Shown here one piece after another: positions 21,115 through 32,660 of a stretch of 64,000 nt of DNA. Location: contig OX439051.1 of the NCBI GenBank assembly GCA_949317995.1, positions 39,249,250 to 39,313,249 of the forward strand, given 5' to 3'. The stretch comes from Acholoe squamosa. Lineage: Eukaryota; Annelida; Polychaeta; Phyllodocida; Polynoidae. The stretch's first letter is position 1. The number at the start of each line of letters is the position of its first letter. The notes below the pieces were generated by a model that was not told where the DNA came from, made no database searches, and saw nothing but the letters and a program-made list of their open reading frames with translations. The translations under genes and the position numbers were made by a program.

Positions 21115-21762
21115 CTGAAATTAATTTATTTTAATTTTATCTATGATAATTCTGCTGGTTTTGATGGAATACCCCCATTAGCAAACATTTTCCCAATCGA
21201 CGGCAGTGGAACAATCCGTTCATATTTCGATAGTATGATTATGAACAGCTAGAAGCCTCATTCAAATCTTATGCTTTAGATTAACAGCAATAGACGGACT
21301 TCAATCCTAGCCAAACACAATGTTAAATTAGGTCTCAGACCCAGTTATCGAATTGGTGAAATTTAGGTTCATTAGTTTCTGCACACACCCAGCAAGAAAC
21401 CTTGATTGCAGTTCTTAGCCAATTTGGATGAAAATTTCCTGAATCTGTCATTAGTTCGCACGGCATTTGTACTTTTTCTTTACTTTGAGGAGTTATATGA
21501 GAGTCATTATCTTCAAATGTAACCAATGAAGTAACCCCCATTATAATATGCTGAGTCATTTCCAACAACATATCAGTTGAAATTATTACATTTTAAGACT
21601 GCAAACTAATACTTGATTAAAGGCGATTGAGGGGGCGTCCATAGATCGGCCTATAGATATAAATGTTGTAAAGTGCTTTTTACTGATTCCAGGTCTACTT
21701 CACTTCTTTCACTGCTGAAAAAAAAGATAACTACAACAAAACCTCAGCCACAATGAATGACA
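21115..21762. other. Intergenic, nothing recognised
   Basis: The minus frame at 21335-21571 has no recognisable domain. Blocks near 21165-21235 (GGAATACCCCCATTAGC, ATCGACGGCAGTGGAA) faintly resemble the MITE ends at 46914-47099. Confidence 0.4.
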
Positions 21763-22387
21763 CACTGCAAAAATGGTGTTTAGATCCTAAACACAATTCT
21801 GAACATATTCTTGCAACGTTTTTGTAATCGCATTAATTTCCTAAACATGTTTAGCCAAACAATGTGCTTAGCTTAAGTGTTTAGAACTCTAGGTGTTTAG
21901 GTTGAAAATTTGTGTTTAGATTATCGATGAAATTTCGCGTTTAGATGTTTATTAATTTTTGTGTTTAGATGTTTAAGTTATTTGGTGGGAAGTTAGGGTT
22001 TGCAGACATGTATCCAATAAAAAAATAAAGGAATATTTTTTGTTTGTTTTCTCATTTATTGAAAGCCATCATCAGGTTTGTACACAGCAAAATCTCCCAA
22101 GATGTCAGACACAGCTATATACACTTACATGTACATACTGCATTAGAATGAGAGACTTGAGAAAGTACAACAGCTTGGCAGGAAGGACATTGCTTTATCT
22201 GTTACGAAATAACATGAAAAAGGTGTCAGTCATGAAACTCATTGATTAATTTAGGGTTTTAATGGTGGTGTAAGTTGAATTTAGCCAATCTTGTTCTTCT
22301 CCTAAATGTGTAGTTGATGAGACACCTAATTGACGGATATGTTTAGGTTTTAAACATGTTTAAAATCTAAACACCTTTTTTGCAGTG
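21763..22387. mobile_element. CACTGC-ended element, 625 bp, second family
   Basis: CACTGCAAAAATGGTGTTTA (21763-21782) is the inverse of the right end TAAACACCTTTTTTGCAGTG (22368-22387) with one mismatch; the arms continue with GATCCTAAACA / TGTTTAAAATC. CA flanks both sides. GTGTTTAG recurs at least six times in the left half. The termini start like copies A-C but the interior is unrelated. The 69-codon frame inside (22040-22249) has no recognisable domain. Confidence 0.8.
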
Positions 22388-23601
22388 CACATTAAAATAT
22401 ACAATGTATCAATTTGATGACAGGTTATTGCCTACAATGTAATGCAGGATGAAGCAGACAGCAACCTTTTATAACGTATCACATGTACGATCAATCCTCT
22501 GGAGATCGCTCAGGACAGAAAAGTGGTATATATGACTGGACATATGATCTGAGACCCCTAAACTGAGCCAGGGTGAGCGTATAGGTAATGAAATACAACT
22601 GCTCTGTGCAGTCAGCACTTATTAATGTAGTAATCAGTGGTAATTACATAGGGTTTGGTAGGGCAGCCGCACCTGGAGGCTGTTTCTTAATTAACAGGCT
22701 AAGACTAAGCCCTCCTAGTCATACCAGAATTCCTATGAGTATAGCATTGGCATTTTCAGTCGTAGGGCTGTTAGTGATCGTAGTGAACGTAGAAATGGCC
22801 TCCTGTCCAAGTCCATAGTGGTCGGTAGATGCTGGGCTGAAATAGGATTAGACGGAGGGATCTAACCATTTTGTACCATCTTGAACAATGCCTTCCTGAA
22901 TTTACCCCGCGATGTTATTTCACCAACTTGCTCCATCACCCTATAAGGAAGACATAGTGATGAAGACAGTTTATCAGCTTTATCTACGGGGTTTTAATGC
23001 CATACACTACATACAGCCAAACACACATAAAGGTATATACCAAACTTTATTTGCTAACAAAAATTGGCCAAACTAGTGAGAAGTGCCCATAGAAGATACT
23101 GATGATAATCATGAAGGTGTCAAGTGATGAATATAGTAAACATGGATTGGAAATTCGCCAATAAAATTATAATATCTTTATTTCATTAGTGGGTCCATCG
23201 TCAACATAGAAGTCTGCTATTTAGTAGTACATGTTACCATTCAGTAAGAATTGATGAATATATTCAGATAATAAGAGATAAGCTTAATACACTTAGTTCC
23301 ACATTGATCTTACCTTTCAAGATATACAGAATCCATCACTGATCCCTAATTGAGGATTGATAACTACATATACAGCTACATGGTCTGCTAGGCTTACACT
23401 ATGGTGGTTTATACCACGCTTTGGGGACTTCCGGTGGTTTTATATGCAGTTTAGCCGTGCATTATTCTGCATATACCAGCCATGTGCATTTTTGAAATTT
23501 TCGGTATATACTTTTTCGGGGTCAAGTTGGACTTTGAATATTTTGGGAAATTATGGCAGCTATACAAAGTTAATCTAGCCATTTTCCATTGTGAAAAACC
23601 G

Positions 23602-23678
23602 TGCCAACTCGTAGGAGAATTGAACCCCGGCCGCAGTGGAGGTAGGCGAAGGCCTTAGCCATAGTGCCACACTGAACG
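23602..23678 (-). mobile_element. tRNA-derived SINE-like module
   Basis: On minus: GTGTGGCACTATGGCTAAGG (A-box region, tRNA-Arg-like) followed by a B box GGGGTTCAATTC. The acceptor stem does not close. It is likely a SINE head with no visible second copy in the window. Confidence 0.55.
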
Positions 23679-23919
23679 GTGATGAAAACCCAATGTGAAA
23701 ATAAATAAGTTCTAACCTGAGGTCCTAGTCCTATGTTTGCACTCAGTTTTCATCTTGATTCCAAGCTTGTCATGTTATAATATTAAAATCCCAAGAAGTT
23801 TTCGATCCATAGAAGAGGAATGCGTGCTAATTTTCTCCATTTTCTTCGATATAAATAAGAATCCAATGACTTTTCTATCATAAGCGAGTCACGGTGCAGC
23901 CATTCCCACCCGCACCCAT

Positions 23920-23983
23920 GGGCTGTACACGCTGTATATACCCTCGCCGCTCCGCAGCTCGTGTATATACAGTGTGTACGGCC
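23920..23983. repeat. Imperfect 64-bp palindrome
   Basis: GGGCTGTACACGCTGTATAT pairs with the inverse ATATACAGTGTGTACGGCCC around a CCCTCGCCGCTCCGCAGCTC loop. Its layout resembles the hairpins at 5637-5744 and 59539-59650 but the sequence differs. Confidence 0.7.
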
Positions 23984-25722
23984 CTAGGGCTGCAATATCC
24001 ATGATCTATTAGCTTAGTGTGTAGACTGGCTCTTACATCTTCCTCACATCTGTACTATTACATTAAGATAGACACAACTCTATGGATATCCCTTTGGGGG
24101 TCATATTTACACAATCGCACACACTTGTATGTGCTGCTGTGTAGATAAACTTTGAAGGGGCAGGAAACCTTATTGCCATGTGACTTGTGCTACTGTATAA
24201 TTTACTGTAGTGTGACTAATTACAGCTCAATGAGCTACAAGACTTCAGTATAAATAAAGGAATTTACATACATACATACATAATATACATACATACTTCA
24301 ACCTGAGGAAGACCCAGAGCTATCTGTTTACTATCTATACTGCTACACTCAGGGATTGGAGGATAACTGGTCAAGGTTTCTGTTTCATACCACTATCCGG
24401 TCTATCACACTGATCTTTTATAGTAGAGGTTTTCCTGTGGAATGGGTTATTATGATAAAGTATATGATTCTGATATAATCATATAGGTTTACATGCGCGA
24501 CTCCACCTCTCGTATATTCCCTGAACCGCTAGGTTCCCTCGGTATAATCTTAATTATACCTCAACTTACAGGTAAGTCTCGAATAATTTCAAAATTAATG
24601 TTTAGATATCAATTATCATAATCTATAACCCAACAAAGGGGGGGGGGCTTGCTTACTTTTGAAGGAAACCTTAGCAGAGAGTATACAATCATCTTCAAGA
24701 TATTTCTAAGGTGTCCTTTGACTTCATTTCATGTGTATTAATCAGGTGGCTACATTACCTAACAAACTCTGCCTATAAAATTTTCATCAAAGCGGTCCTA
24801 AAGGTAAAAAAGCAGACTGTACCTCATAATATGGTGTAGCATATCAATTCAACAAAGTCACTTTATGGTCAGGCAGGCAGGATGGGTACTCCATGCAATG
24901 GTACACGGAGGCACTTTTGTGCCTGACTGCTGACTAATGTTCTCATCCCCTCATCAAGCAACAGGGAAAATGCTACACTATAATGACCCTCACCTTTTGT
25001 CTAAGCTCTTATAGAACATGGTGTCAGTAAAGATTCACCTACAGGATTAACTCTCATATAGATAATCAAAAACTGTCTGTTAAAATCCCAGGCTCCACTA
25101 GCACCACAGCCACGGCAGTGTTGCCCGCGGTACATAATTTCCATTGTTTTGTTTATTATTTATAATATTATTCTGTATTTAATCAGAGTATGCTTTCTTC
25201 TTGTCTCCTCAACTCAAAATATAAACAAAGAAATACATTTGGCGACCCTTAAATGGTTAAAGCATAAAGGAGTAACAGGGGTACACACAGAAAACCTGGT
25301 TTTGTCAATCTGCAGGGCATTTCAAAATTATATCCATAGTTATCATTTGGAAATGCCCTCCTAAGGTCGTTTGCACTGACGACATTCGGACCTTCTCAAG
25401 CGGTAAATCCACTACAACGCATAGGCCATGCATGCGTCTGAAAATGGACGCATGAGCTGGACGCAGAGCCAGTGGAGGCAGTCTCATGCGTCAGATTATT
25501 GGAGAAAAGGACAGACACATAGGGTTGAGTCTGGATCCACTGTCCATGCGTCTCCCATGCATCCTCCATGCGTCTACAGATGCATGGCAGACGCATGAGT
25601 GGAAGCAGATTTTTGTCATGCGTGGGTCAACAAACTTCTAGTTCCTCTCCTTCACGCACGTTGGCGCCACTGTAGTGAACGTATCATGTGACCTAGTCTG
25701 TCCGTACAAACAGAAAACCAAA

Positions 25723-28574
25723 ATGGCTTCCCGTCGGACCAAACGTGCCTCCAAAGAGGAAGAAATCGATGAAATCCCAGACAGCCCGCCTCTCAAAGAC
25801 ACAAAGAAGGCAGGAAAGAAGAAGGTTGGTTCTTCTAGCACTCCCTTTGAGGCAAGGAAGGCGGCTCCTGTGCCTACTAGAAGTTCCCCGCGGTTTAAGA
25901 AGGTCGGCAAATCAAAAGCTCGGGTGGGTCTCCCTCCTCCCAAGAAGAGGGGTAGGCCAAAGAAGTCGACTCCACCTTCTGCTTCTGTACAAGAGGACAG
26001 CGAGAGCGATGAAGAGAACGTTCCTGGTACCCCCCAGTGTGATAATTCTGTGACTGGTTAAGGTAAGCTGTGCATAACCCCCCGCCTGACGGGCCAGACA
26101 GAAGACATTCTTGTACACGGAGAAGAAACTAAACGTCATAAATCTAGTAAATCCCTGCAGTTTGAAAGACTGCCAGAAGAGTCAGGAGAGGGTGAGTCAG
26201 ATTCTCAGTCGCAGTCCCTTCTGCCTAAGATGCCTAAATCAAAACGTTCCCGCAAGAGGGCAGCTAAGTCCAAGGCGGATGAGCTTGATGTCGACGGTGA
26301 GGAAAATCCAACCCAGGAAGAAATGGAAGATATCTTGAACCGATCTCAAGGTACTATGGAAGGTGAGTTATAAGTTTAAGTCTGGACCCTAATATTGATG
26401 TCAGAAGCCATCCATGAAAGACATCATGCAAAATAGAAATTTATTGTTTCCCAACCTACCTGGAAGTTATTTCTGTTGGCTTTTAAGAAAAGGTTAAGCA
26501 AAGGTCTATTATAAAAAATTAAATATTTTCTTTTCACCTGTACTTCCCCTGAAAACAAATAAAAATGTACCAAATGCCTACATGTTAAAGAACCTTTTGT
26601 GCAAATCGGTTTAATTTTATGTTCGAGCTTTCCTTTTAAGTCATTTTGTTGTAAATTATTTCTCATGTGAACAAGTGTGTTTAATTGAATTTCTTCTCTT
26701 TTTTTCTCTCTTCTAAGGTCATGGTGATTACACAAAACATCCAGTTCTAGACCAGGATCAACAAGACGAAGACGGCGAAGAGGTAGACCAAGACGCAGAG
26801 GACCTTGTCAACCTCTAATCGACTATGATGAAAATGACTCCATCCAAATTTGACTTGAGATTTGAAGACAAGGATATGGAAACTTGGTGGACAGAAGACC
26901 CTACTCGTGAGGAGACTCTATGCAGGCTCTGGGAACAGGAGAGAGCTCTCTATGATATGAGGGCTAATGGCTAACGGGTGGCATCTGTGAAGGATTTGAT
27001 CTACGCCAAAATGGCAGTTATTCTTAAGGTTCCACGTGAGTAATTATTTAATTGTTCCTTTAATCCCTGTTTTCTATATGTTTTTTGTTATTCAATACTT
27101 AACATAGGCTATTCAATAAAAACCTGACCTTAAGTATTTGGTTGACAGTTTCATAACTAAAGTATTTGAAATAATACAAATTTAAAACATTAGTTCATTT
27201 TATACAAACATCTGGCTGCAAGATATTGCTTGTCCCTTTTTCCAGCAAAGAAAATCGAAATCAGGATGAGGAGTCTCCGGAACATGTACTCCAAGATACT
27301 GAAAACTGCTAAAAGTGGTTCAGCTGCTGTAGGTAAAACCCCTCAACAGAAGGACATATGCAGGTTGGTCGGGTTCTTAAGAACTTACTTGAACCAGAAT
27401 GAAACCTTCAACACCTACTATGGACGCAGCCCCGGGAAGGCCCCTTCACAGCTACCCCTAAGTCAAAGGGACTTAGAGGTAAGAGTGTGGTTTAGTTTAT
27501 AACTTTAGCCCCCTTCTGTGTAAGTCTATTTTCCCCAAAAAAATCTCAATCAAGTTCTTATATATATAACCTTAAAACAAATAATTAAGTCTGCATTTTT
27601 TGTGAAAACAAAAAGGTCCCTTGTTTTTAGTCATGATTTATAATTGTAGAGGTGTTTTTTTGGTTGAAGCTCATGAAGGGTTAAGATGTCATGGTAAATA
27701 ATATTAGACAGAGAGTGCATAAATTTCCTTTTTTTTCAGACTGATGAGAACTTGGAGGGGTTGTCTCAGATACCATTCCAACCTAAGCGCCGGAAGGTGA
27801 AGCTGGAACAAGAACAACTAGCTCAAGAGTTGGATCAAGATGAGGATGAAAGAGACGGTGAGGGTGAGGGTAAGGATGAGGAAGACGATGAGGGTGAGGT
27901 TGAGGGTACTCCTGTGTTCCAGTCTAGTAAAAAACATTATAGCAGAAACCAACACATTGGGACGCAGGCTGCAGCACACCGATCTTAGCGTCTGAGTCCA
28001 CCACGCAATCCACAGAAGAAACAGAGTCAGCCTGCTAAGTCAGGACAATCATCCAGCTGCAAGGATACAGCACCTGCAGCTTCTACCTCCAAAGACACTG
28101 TGAAAGGTGCAGGCAAAGGGCTGCATCAGACCTCAAGCAAATGTAAGGGCCAGGAAACAGCCTTGGATAGGTATAAAAGGTTGTTCAGCAAAGCAGAAGT
28201 GAAATCTGGCCTGCATTATTCTGAGGATGGCTCCTCCCAGAGAGCTTCTCTCTACCAACCATACACAGGAAAGCAGACCTTCATGCATGGTGGTGAGTCT
28301 TCCAAGGAGGACAGGTCTACTGACTATGGTGTGGAAACCCCTTCTGCAAATTGGTACACCAAGCAAGGACTTGACCATCGTCGGGCCCGTGAGGCTGAGC
28401 TGGACAAAAAGAAAGCCGAGAAGGCCAAGAACGACCCAGTGTTGAGGATGATGGAAAAAAAAATCCAAAGACCTAGAAAAAATGGTAGAAGTTTTGTCTA
28501 AACCCAAACCCACTAGTCAGCCTCTTACCTCAGACCCTGTTTCATCTGATGCCCAACTGTGGTCAGACAGGTAG
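25723..28574 (+). pseudogene. Harbinger-encoded MADF DNA-binding protein, broken
   Basis: Four exons can be read: 25723-26362, 26718-27035, 27246-27478 and 27740-28574, all with GT/AG borders and matching phases. The ATG at 25723 opens a basic N-terminus with an AT-hook (KKRGRPKKS). A serine/glutamate-rich linker follows, then a MADF domain split by the third intron: RLWEQERALYD in exon 2 and RSLRNMYSKILKTAKSGS ... RLVGFLRTYL in exon 3. A KRRKVK nuclear-localisation-like motif and an acidic stretch open exon 4. Breaks are TAA 26059-26061, TAA 26816-26818, TAA 26972-26974, TAG 27986-27988 and a one-base shift in the A-run 28455-28463, after which the frame continues in another register to TAG 28572-28574. 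In Harbinger elements this partner recruits the transposase to DNA and nucleus (known for the superfamily). The first TAA could instead fall in a tiny intron. Confidence 0.85.
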
Positions 28575-29151
28575 AGCAGATGTCACCGAAACTGCAAAGA
28601 AAGTTCATGTGTCATGTCACTAACATGGCGTATGATGCATTAGATGGGGAATGGCCTTCTAAGTAAACTTGATTCATGTTTGTCGTTCACGATGATTCTG
28701 CATAAAAGATGGAAGGTGTCAAATAACACAAGACAACACAAATTTGTTTGAACATTTTGTATAAAAAAGGAAAAGAACATTGTGTTTATTTATATAATTC
28801 TGCAAGAAAACCTTGCACGGTGCTTAATATGGAAAATTACATGTTCATGTCTTATGTTACTATAACAAGTATTTATCCAAGTTTTTACAGTTGGTGCTAA
28901 AGAACCTTTTGTTTTAGATAAATGATACAAGATTCAAACTCACAATTTTTTAATTTTGGTTCTCTCGACGCTCTAGGACTTAACTTAAAAAGGTGAGCGT
29001 CTATATATTAAATGACAGTACAATCAGCGTCTACAAACTAAAAGTGTACATGTATGAAAGACTTTCCCTCAAGGATCACGATCTCATGACTCTGCATTTA
29101 AACACATACGGGTACTGAAGTAAAACATAAATAATTTATTCTATGCTTACA

Positions 29152-29160
29152 CACAGACAG

Positions 29161-29226
<66 letters not shown>
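29152..29226. repeat. Compound (AC)n(AT)n microsatellite with T-run
   Basis: CA dinucleotides pass into about 20 AT units and a run of 15 T. It lies in the spacer between the two Harbinger genes. No other gene is seen in 28575-29537. Confidence 0.95.
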
Positions 29227-29537
29227 CATGTTTGTTCACTTAGCAGGGCTAGAGTTCCTTATATCCTGCCTCACTGAAGGGAGAAGCCTACACATGTATC
29301 ACAAAAGTGCCTTAAGCGACAGTATATTCCAGTTCAAGAACTTGTGATGATTTCTTTAATAAAGGTTCATGTTTTTGTTGTAAATCATACTATTTCTATA
29401 TTTCTATCTGAATGATATGCATACATAAGTTTGACTCATGAACCACAGTGTACATGACTTACTTAGATGAAAAGGAAATGTCTCTGACATTGTCATTACT
29501 GCCCACACACTAAAGTTCATCAACTCGGGGTCCACAC

Positions 29538-31542
29538 TTAGCGCTCAAAGTAGAAGTCATGTTGCATCACAACGTCCCACTGTTTGGGAAGTTCTCCCTC
29601 CTTGGTCAGACACCATCCCGCGAGATTGTTCCTCATTTTCTTGACCCTGTCTGATTGGTTCCGTACAGAAGTAGGGTTTCCGCCTGGGAGGACCTTCTCT
29701 GCACGCCACAGACCTCTGTGCTGTTTGTAGTCTTTCCCTTCCCAGTCGCAAGCTTCCTTCAGAAGGTTTGCTCCTGGGGCCACCGTTCTAAGGTAATTAT
29801 GCAGAGCCACACATGCCAGTACTATAATGTCCACATATTCTGGAGCCATTTCTATTTCTTGGCGGAAAATCCTGAAACGAGTGGCCAGGATCCCAAAAGC
29901 GTTCTCCACACACCGTCTAGACCTGCTGAGGCAGTAGTTGAATATCCTCTGCTGGGGGGTGAGTTTGGTGGAGGGATATGGCTTCATAAGTCTCTCACTC
30001 ATCTCGAATGCGTCATCAGCAAGAAAATGATAGGGCAAGTCCCCGTTGAAGCCATTGAGTACTTCCAGATAGTGATGCTTTATCTTCCGCTCAGACATCC
30101 ACATATGTGAACTTATAGTCTGCATCAACTAAGGCAAACAGAATTATGCTGTAATATCCTTTGTAATTGTAATAGTTCGAACCAGACTTCTTTGGCTTCT
30201 AAATCTGGATGTGCTTCCCATCCAAAGAACCCAGAACATGTGGCATGTTCCACTTGTTGTGGTACCCTTTGGCTATGGCTAACCACTCATCCCTCATGGT
30301 AGGCGGCTGAAACATAAAAAAAAGAAATCACACTCAGATAGAAGCAGGCTTAGACTTGCGCTTCTCCAGATGGGTAATTATTTTACTCCCACACTCAGAC
30401 TTCAGGAATTTCTTTTTATTGAAGAGTTTTATATGGAATGAAAGGTCTATTACCATGTCACAGACAGTATTAAAGTGGTTCCTTTTATTACATTTTTTAG
30501 CAGAGATGTACTTTATTTTCTTTTTTTTTTGGGGGGGGGACATCAACATAGTCTAATGACACATACCTTCAAGAAGGTTTCATGCAGGGCTCTGAAGATG
30601 GCTTTGCAAGTGTCTCTCACTATGGGTAGCACCGTCGACTCACCTACAAAGTAACCCTGGTGAAGAGTAACACTGTCTCCTGGAGAGGAAAACCAGGAGA
30701 CGAAAAACACATAATTAAAAATAATTGACTGAAATATTGTGTGAAGTTAATTAAATTGTTTTGATATAAAGCGACTCACAACTTTTTGGCCATAAATAAA
30801 AGAAAACGTATTCATCTAATTCTGAACTTGAGACGAGAAGGAAAAATTTCACTCTTTTGTGTCTGTACAGACTCAAACTTCTTACCTCTTGTCAGATACC
30901 TGATAGTCAAGCTCAGCCTCTCCTCAGCTGTGACTGCATCAAGGAAAGATGTGTCCTGGTATGTGATTTACGGTCGCACCATCTCTAGCAGGTCCTTGTA
31001 CACCTCCGGTGACATGCGTGTAGTCTTCTTGAACTCAGAAATGCAACCGAGCTGGAAATAAGGCAAAAAAATATATTAATGCCAGGAAATTTATTTTTTA
31101 TTTTTAGGTTTATGGTTTTCAAAGAGATGACACTTTTTACATAGAGGTCCATACAGACTCCATCTCATGAGTGTGCATCTGAAATTGTTTTGATGACCAA
31201 TTCTTTTTATTGATATGTTTTAATTCCATGAAAATAAAAATAACAGAGGCATGAGACTAGGCCTTATGTCGACATTGACTTGTGACATTGGGATGACAAT
31301 AATTGTACTGGTAAAACAGCATAAAAAATTCTCACCCTCAGAAAATCCTCTTCCAGCCTGGCAAGGGATCTTTTCATCCTTTCCTCCCTCCTTGAACGCA
31401 GATATGGGTGCATCCAATACGTGTGTGACCTCTGCACCTTGTGGTTGCGCAAGATTTAGTCGTCATCCAAGTCATCATCCATGATGACATAGGCTGCCAG
31501 GTTCCTTAGATTCTGCAGACGTTCCTCTTCTATAGACTGCAT
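29538..31542 (-). pseudogene. Harbinger DDE transposase (HARBI1-like), broken
   Basis: Read on minus, four exons with GT/AG borders: 31542-31336, 31051-30886, 30679-30567 and 30306-29538. Landmarks in order are YWMHPYLRSRREERMKRSL, RMSPEVYKDLLEMV and AEERLSLTIRYLTRG, GESTVLPIVRDTC, MPHVLGSLDGKHIQI (first catalytic Asp), FALVDADYKFTYVDV (second Asp), and LPYHFLADDAF with SRSRRCVENAFGILATRFRI (Glu). This is the DDE_Tnp_4 pattern, and the end runs to the usual C-terminus. Breaks: TAA 31458-31456, TAA 30970-30968, TAG 30201-30199 and a shift with a small deletion just after YVDV near 30115-30120. The start at 31542 (MQSIEEERL) is a choice; an upstream open stretch reaches 31719. The C-terminal 196 codons remain open. 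Confidence 0.88.
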
Positions 31543-32015
31543 CTGTGCCTGAATCTCAACCTGTTTTCTTTTGCATGATATGATGTTTTCAGTAGCAAAG
31601 ATTTCCAAACACCACCGACTTTCCTCTCCACGAAAGACCCAAACAGAGGTCACGTGACCACATGCACAGACAGACGCATGCGTAGTGGAAGTAGTCTCAG
31701 GCATGCGTCTTCCACGCATCTGCTACAGACGCACACTGATGGCCAGTGGAAGCGACTCTACAGATGCAGACCCTTGAAGCTGAGTTTTTTTTTGAAGACG
31801 CACGACCAGACGCATGGCTGAGATGCATGCGATTGCTCCCTAAACAGACTCATCGCTGACGCATTAGCCATGCGTCCTAGTGGATTTAACGTTTCAGGTT
31901 TCTAGTGCACTTCATACAAAGACACAATCCAAATACCTATCCTGGATAAGCCTCAGAATGTAAGTTAGAGTGGTGAAACATACTCAACAAAAACGGACAA
32001 ATTGAATTTTATTTC

Positions 32016-32460
32016 ATGTTAAGAAGGACAGTTCCTTTAGTAAAGTATAGGCACAACCATTCCCCACCAGGGTGTAAAGTAACTAGATCCCATTCTTCAT
32101 GACTCCATTCTCTAATGTGACGCCTTCAAAATAGCCTAAAACCCAATATCTAAGAGTGATTTTGGAGGGACTTTACCCAAGATAACATGAAATGAATACA
32201 GAGATCCACTCAATTTGCACCAAACTGAATCCTGCTTTGAGGCTAACTCGTGAAGAAACACTCAGTTTGGAGCAAATCTCGTGAACCTCTGTCTATTTAT
32301 TTCATGTTAAGAATGATTCTTGCTATAGGATTGTATGGGAAGACCCATTTCCTGCAGGGGCATGCGGAAATCTCATTCTACAGAGCTCCATTCTCTGCTG
32401 TGACATCATCGAAATAGCCTTAAACCTTTTATTAAAAGCGATTTTTGGGGGATTATCTGC
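32016..32460. repeat. 270-bp tandem duplication with an inner palindrome
   Basis: TTTATTTCATGTTAAGAA (32018 and about 32295) opens two diverged copies that both contain CTCCATTCTCT, then TGTGAC and AAAATAGCC or GAAATAGCC. Between them 32183-32309 is a palindrome: TAACATGAAATGAATACAGA is the inverse of the right end with few mismatches, extending through CCAAACTGA. Confidence 0.65.
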
Positions 32461-32660
32461 ACAAGAAATGCACTTTAAACCGCCTCCACTCCCAGTTTCT
32501 TCACTCATGGCCCCGTTTGGAACACCCAGACAACCACGCATGAAGAAACCAGTCATGTCAACACTTTACTGTGCAAACCAGTCTATTTCTATGGCTTGCA
32601 AATAATAATAATATGAAGGGATACTGTCAAGCTTATAACACTTACAACTAAGACATTTAA

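Larger units (their letters stand above)
22388..25403. other. Intergenic; SINE head and palindrome, no gene
   Basis: Apart from the tRNA-like module at 23602-23678 and the palindrome at 23920-23983 only a short CATA run (24268-24295) stands out. Frames such as 22588-22818 and 23357-23578 show no domain. Confidence 0.5.
25404..31888. mobile_element. PIF/Harbinger transposon, full-length but inactivated
   Basis: TAAATCCACTA (25404-25414) and TAGTGGATTTA (31878-31888) are 11-bp inverse termini; TAA at 25404-25406 and 31887-31889 may be the usual 3-bp target duplication, though the exact border is ambiguous. Within about 250 bp of each end, CATGCGTC or its inverse recurs seven or more times (25430-25625 and 31670-31875), a typical arrangement for transposase-binding subterminal repeats. 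It holds the two genes expected of this superfamily, a DNA-binding MADF/Myb-like protein (+) and a DDE transposase (-), converging on a spacer with a microsatellite. Both genes carry several stops or shifts, so the copy cannot move by itself. Confidence 0.88.

Noticed and set aside
28100-28501. Separate 133-residue gene
   Set aside because: It is the last exon of the Harbinger MADF pseudogene, in the same frame as 27740-27988 across one stop.
29655-30110. 151-codon frame on plus
   Set aside because: It is the opposite-strand shadow of the transposase C-terminus.
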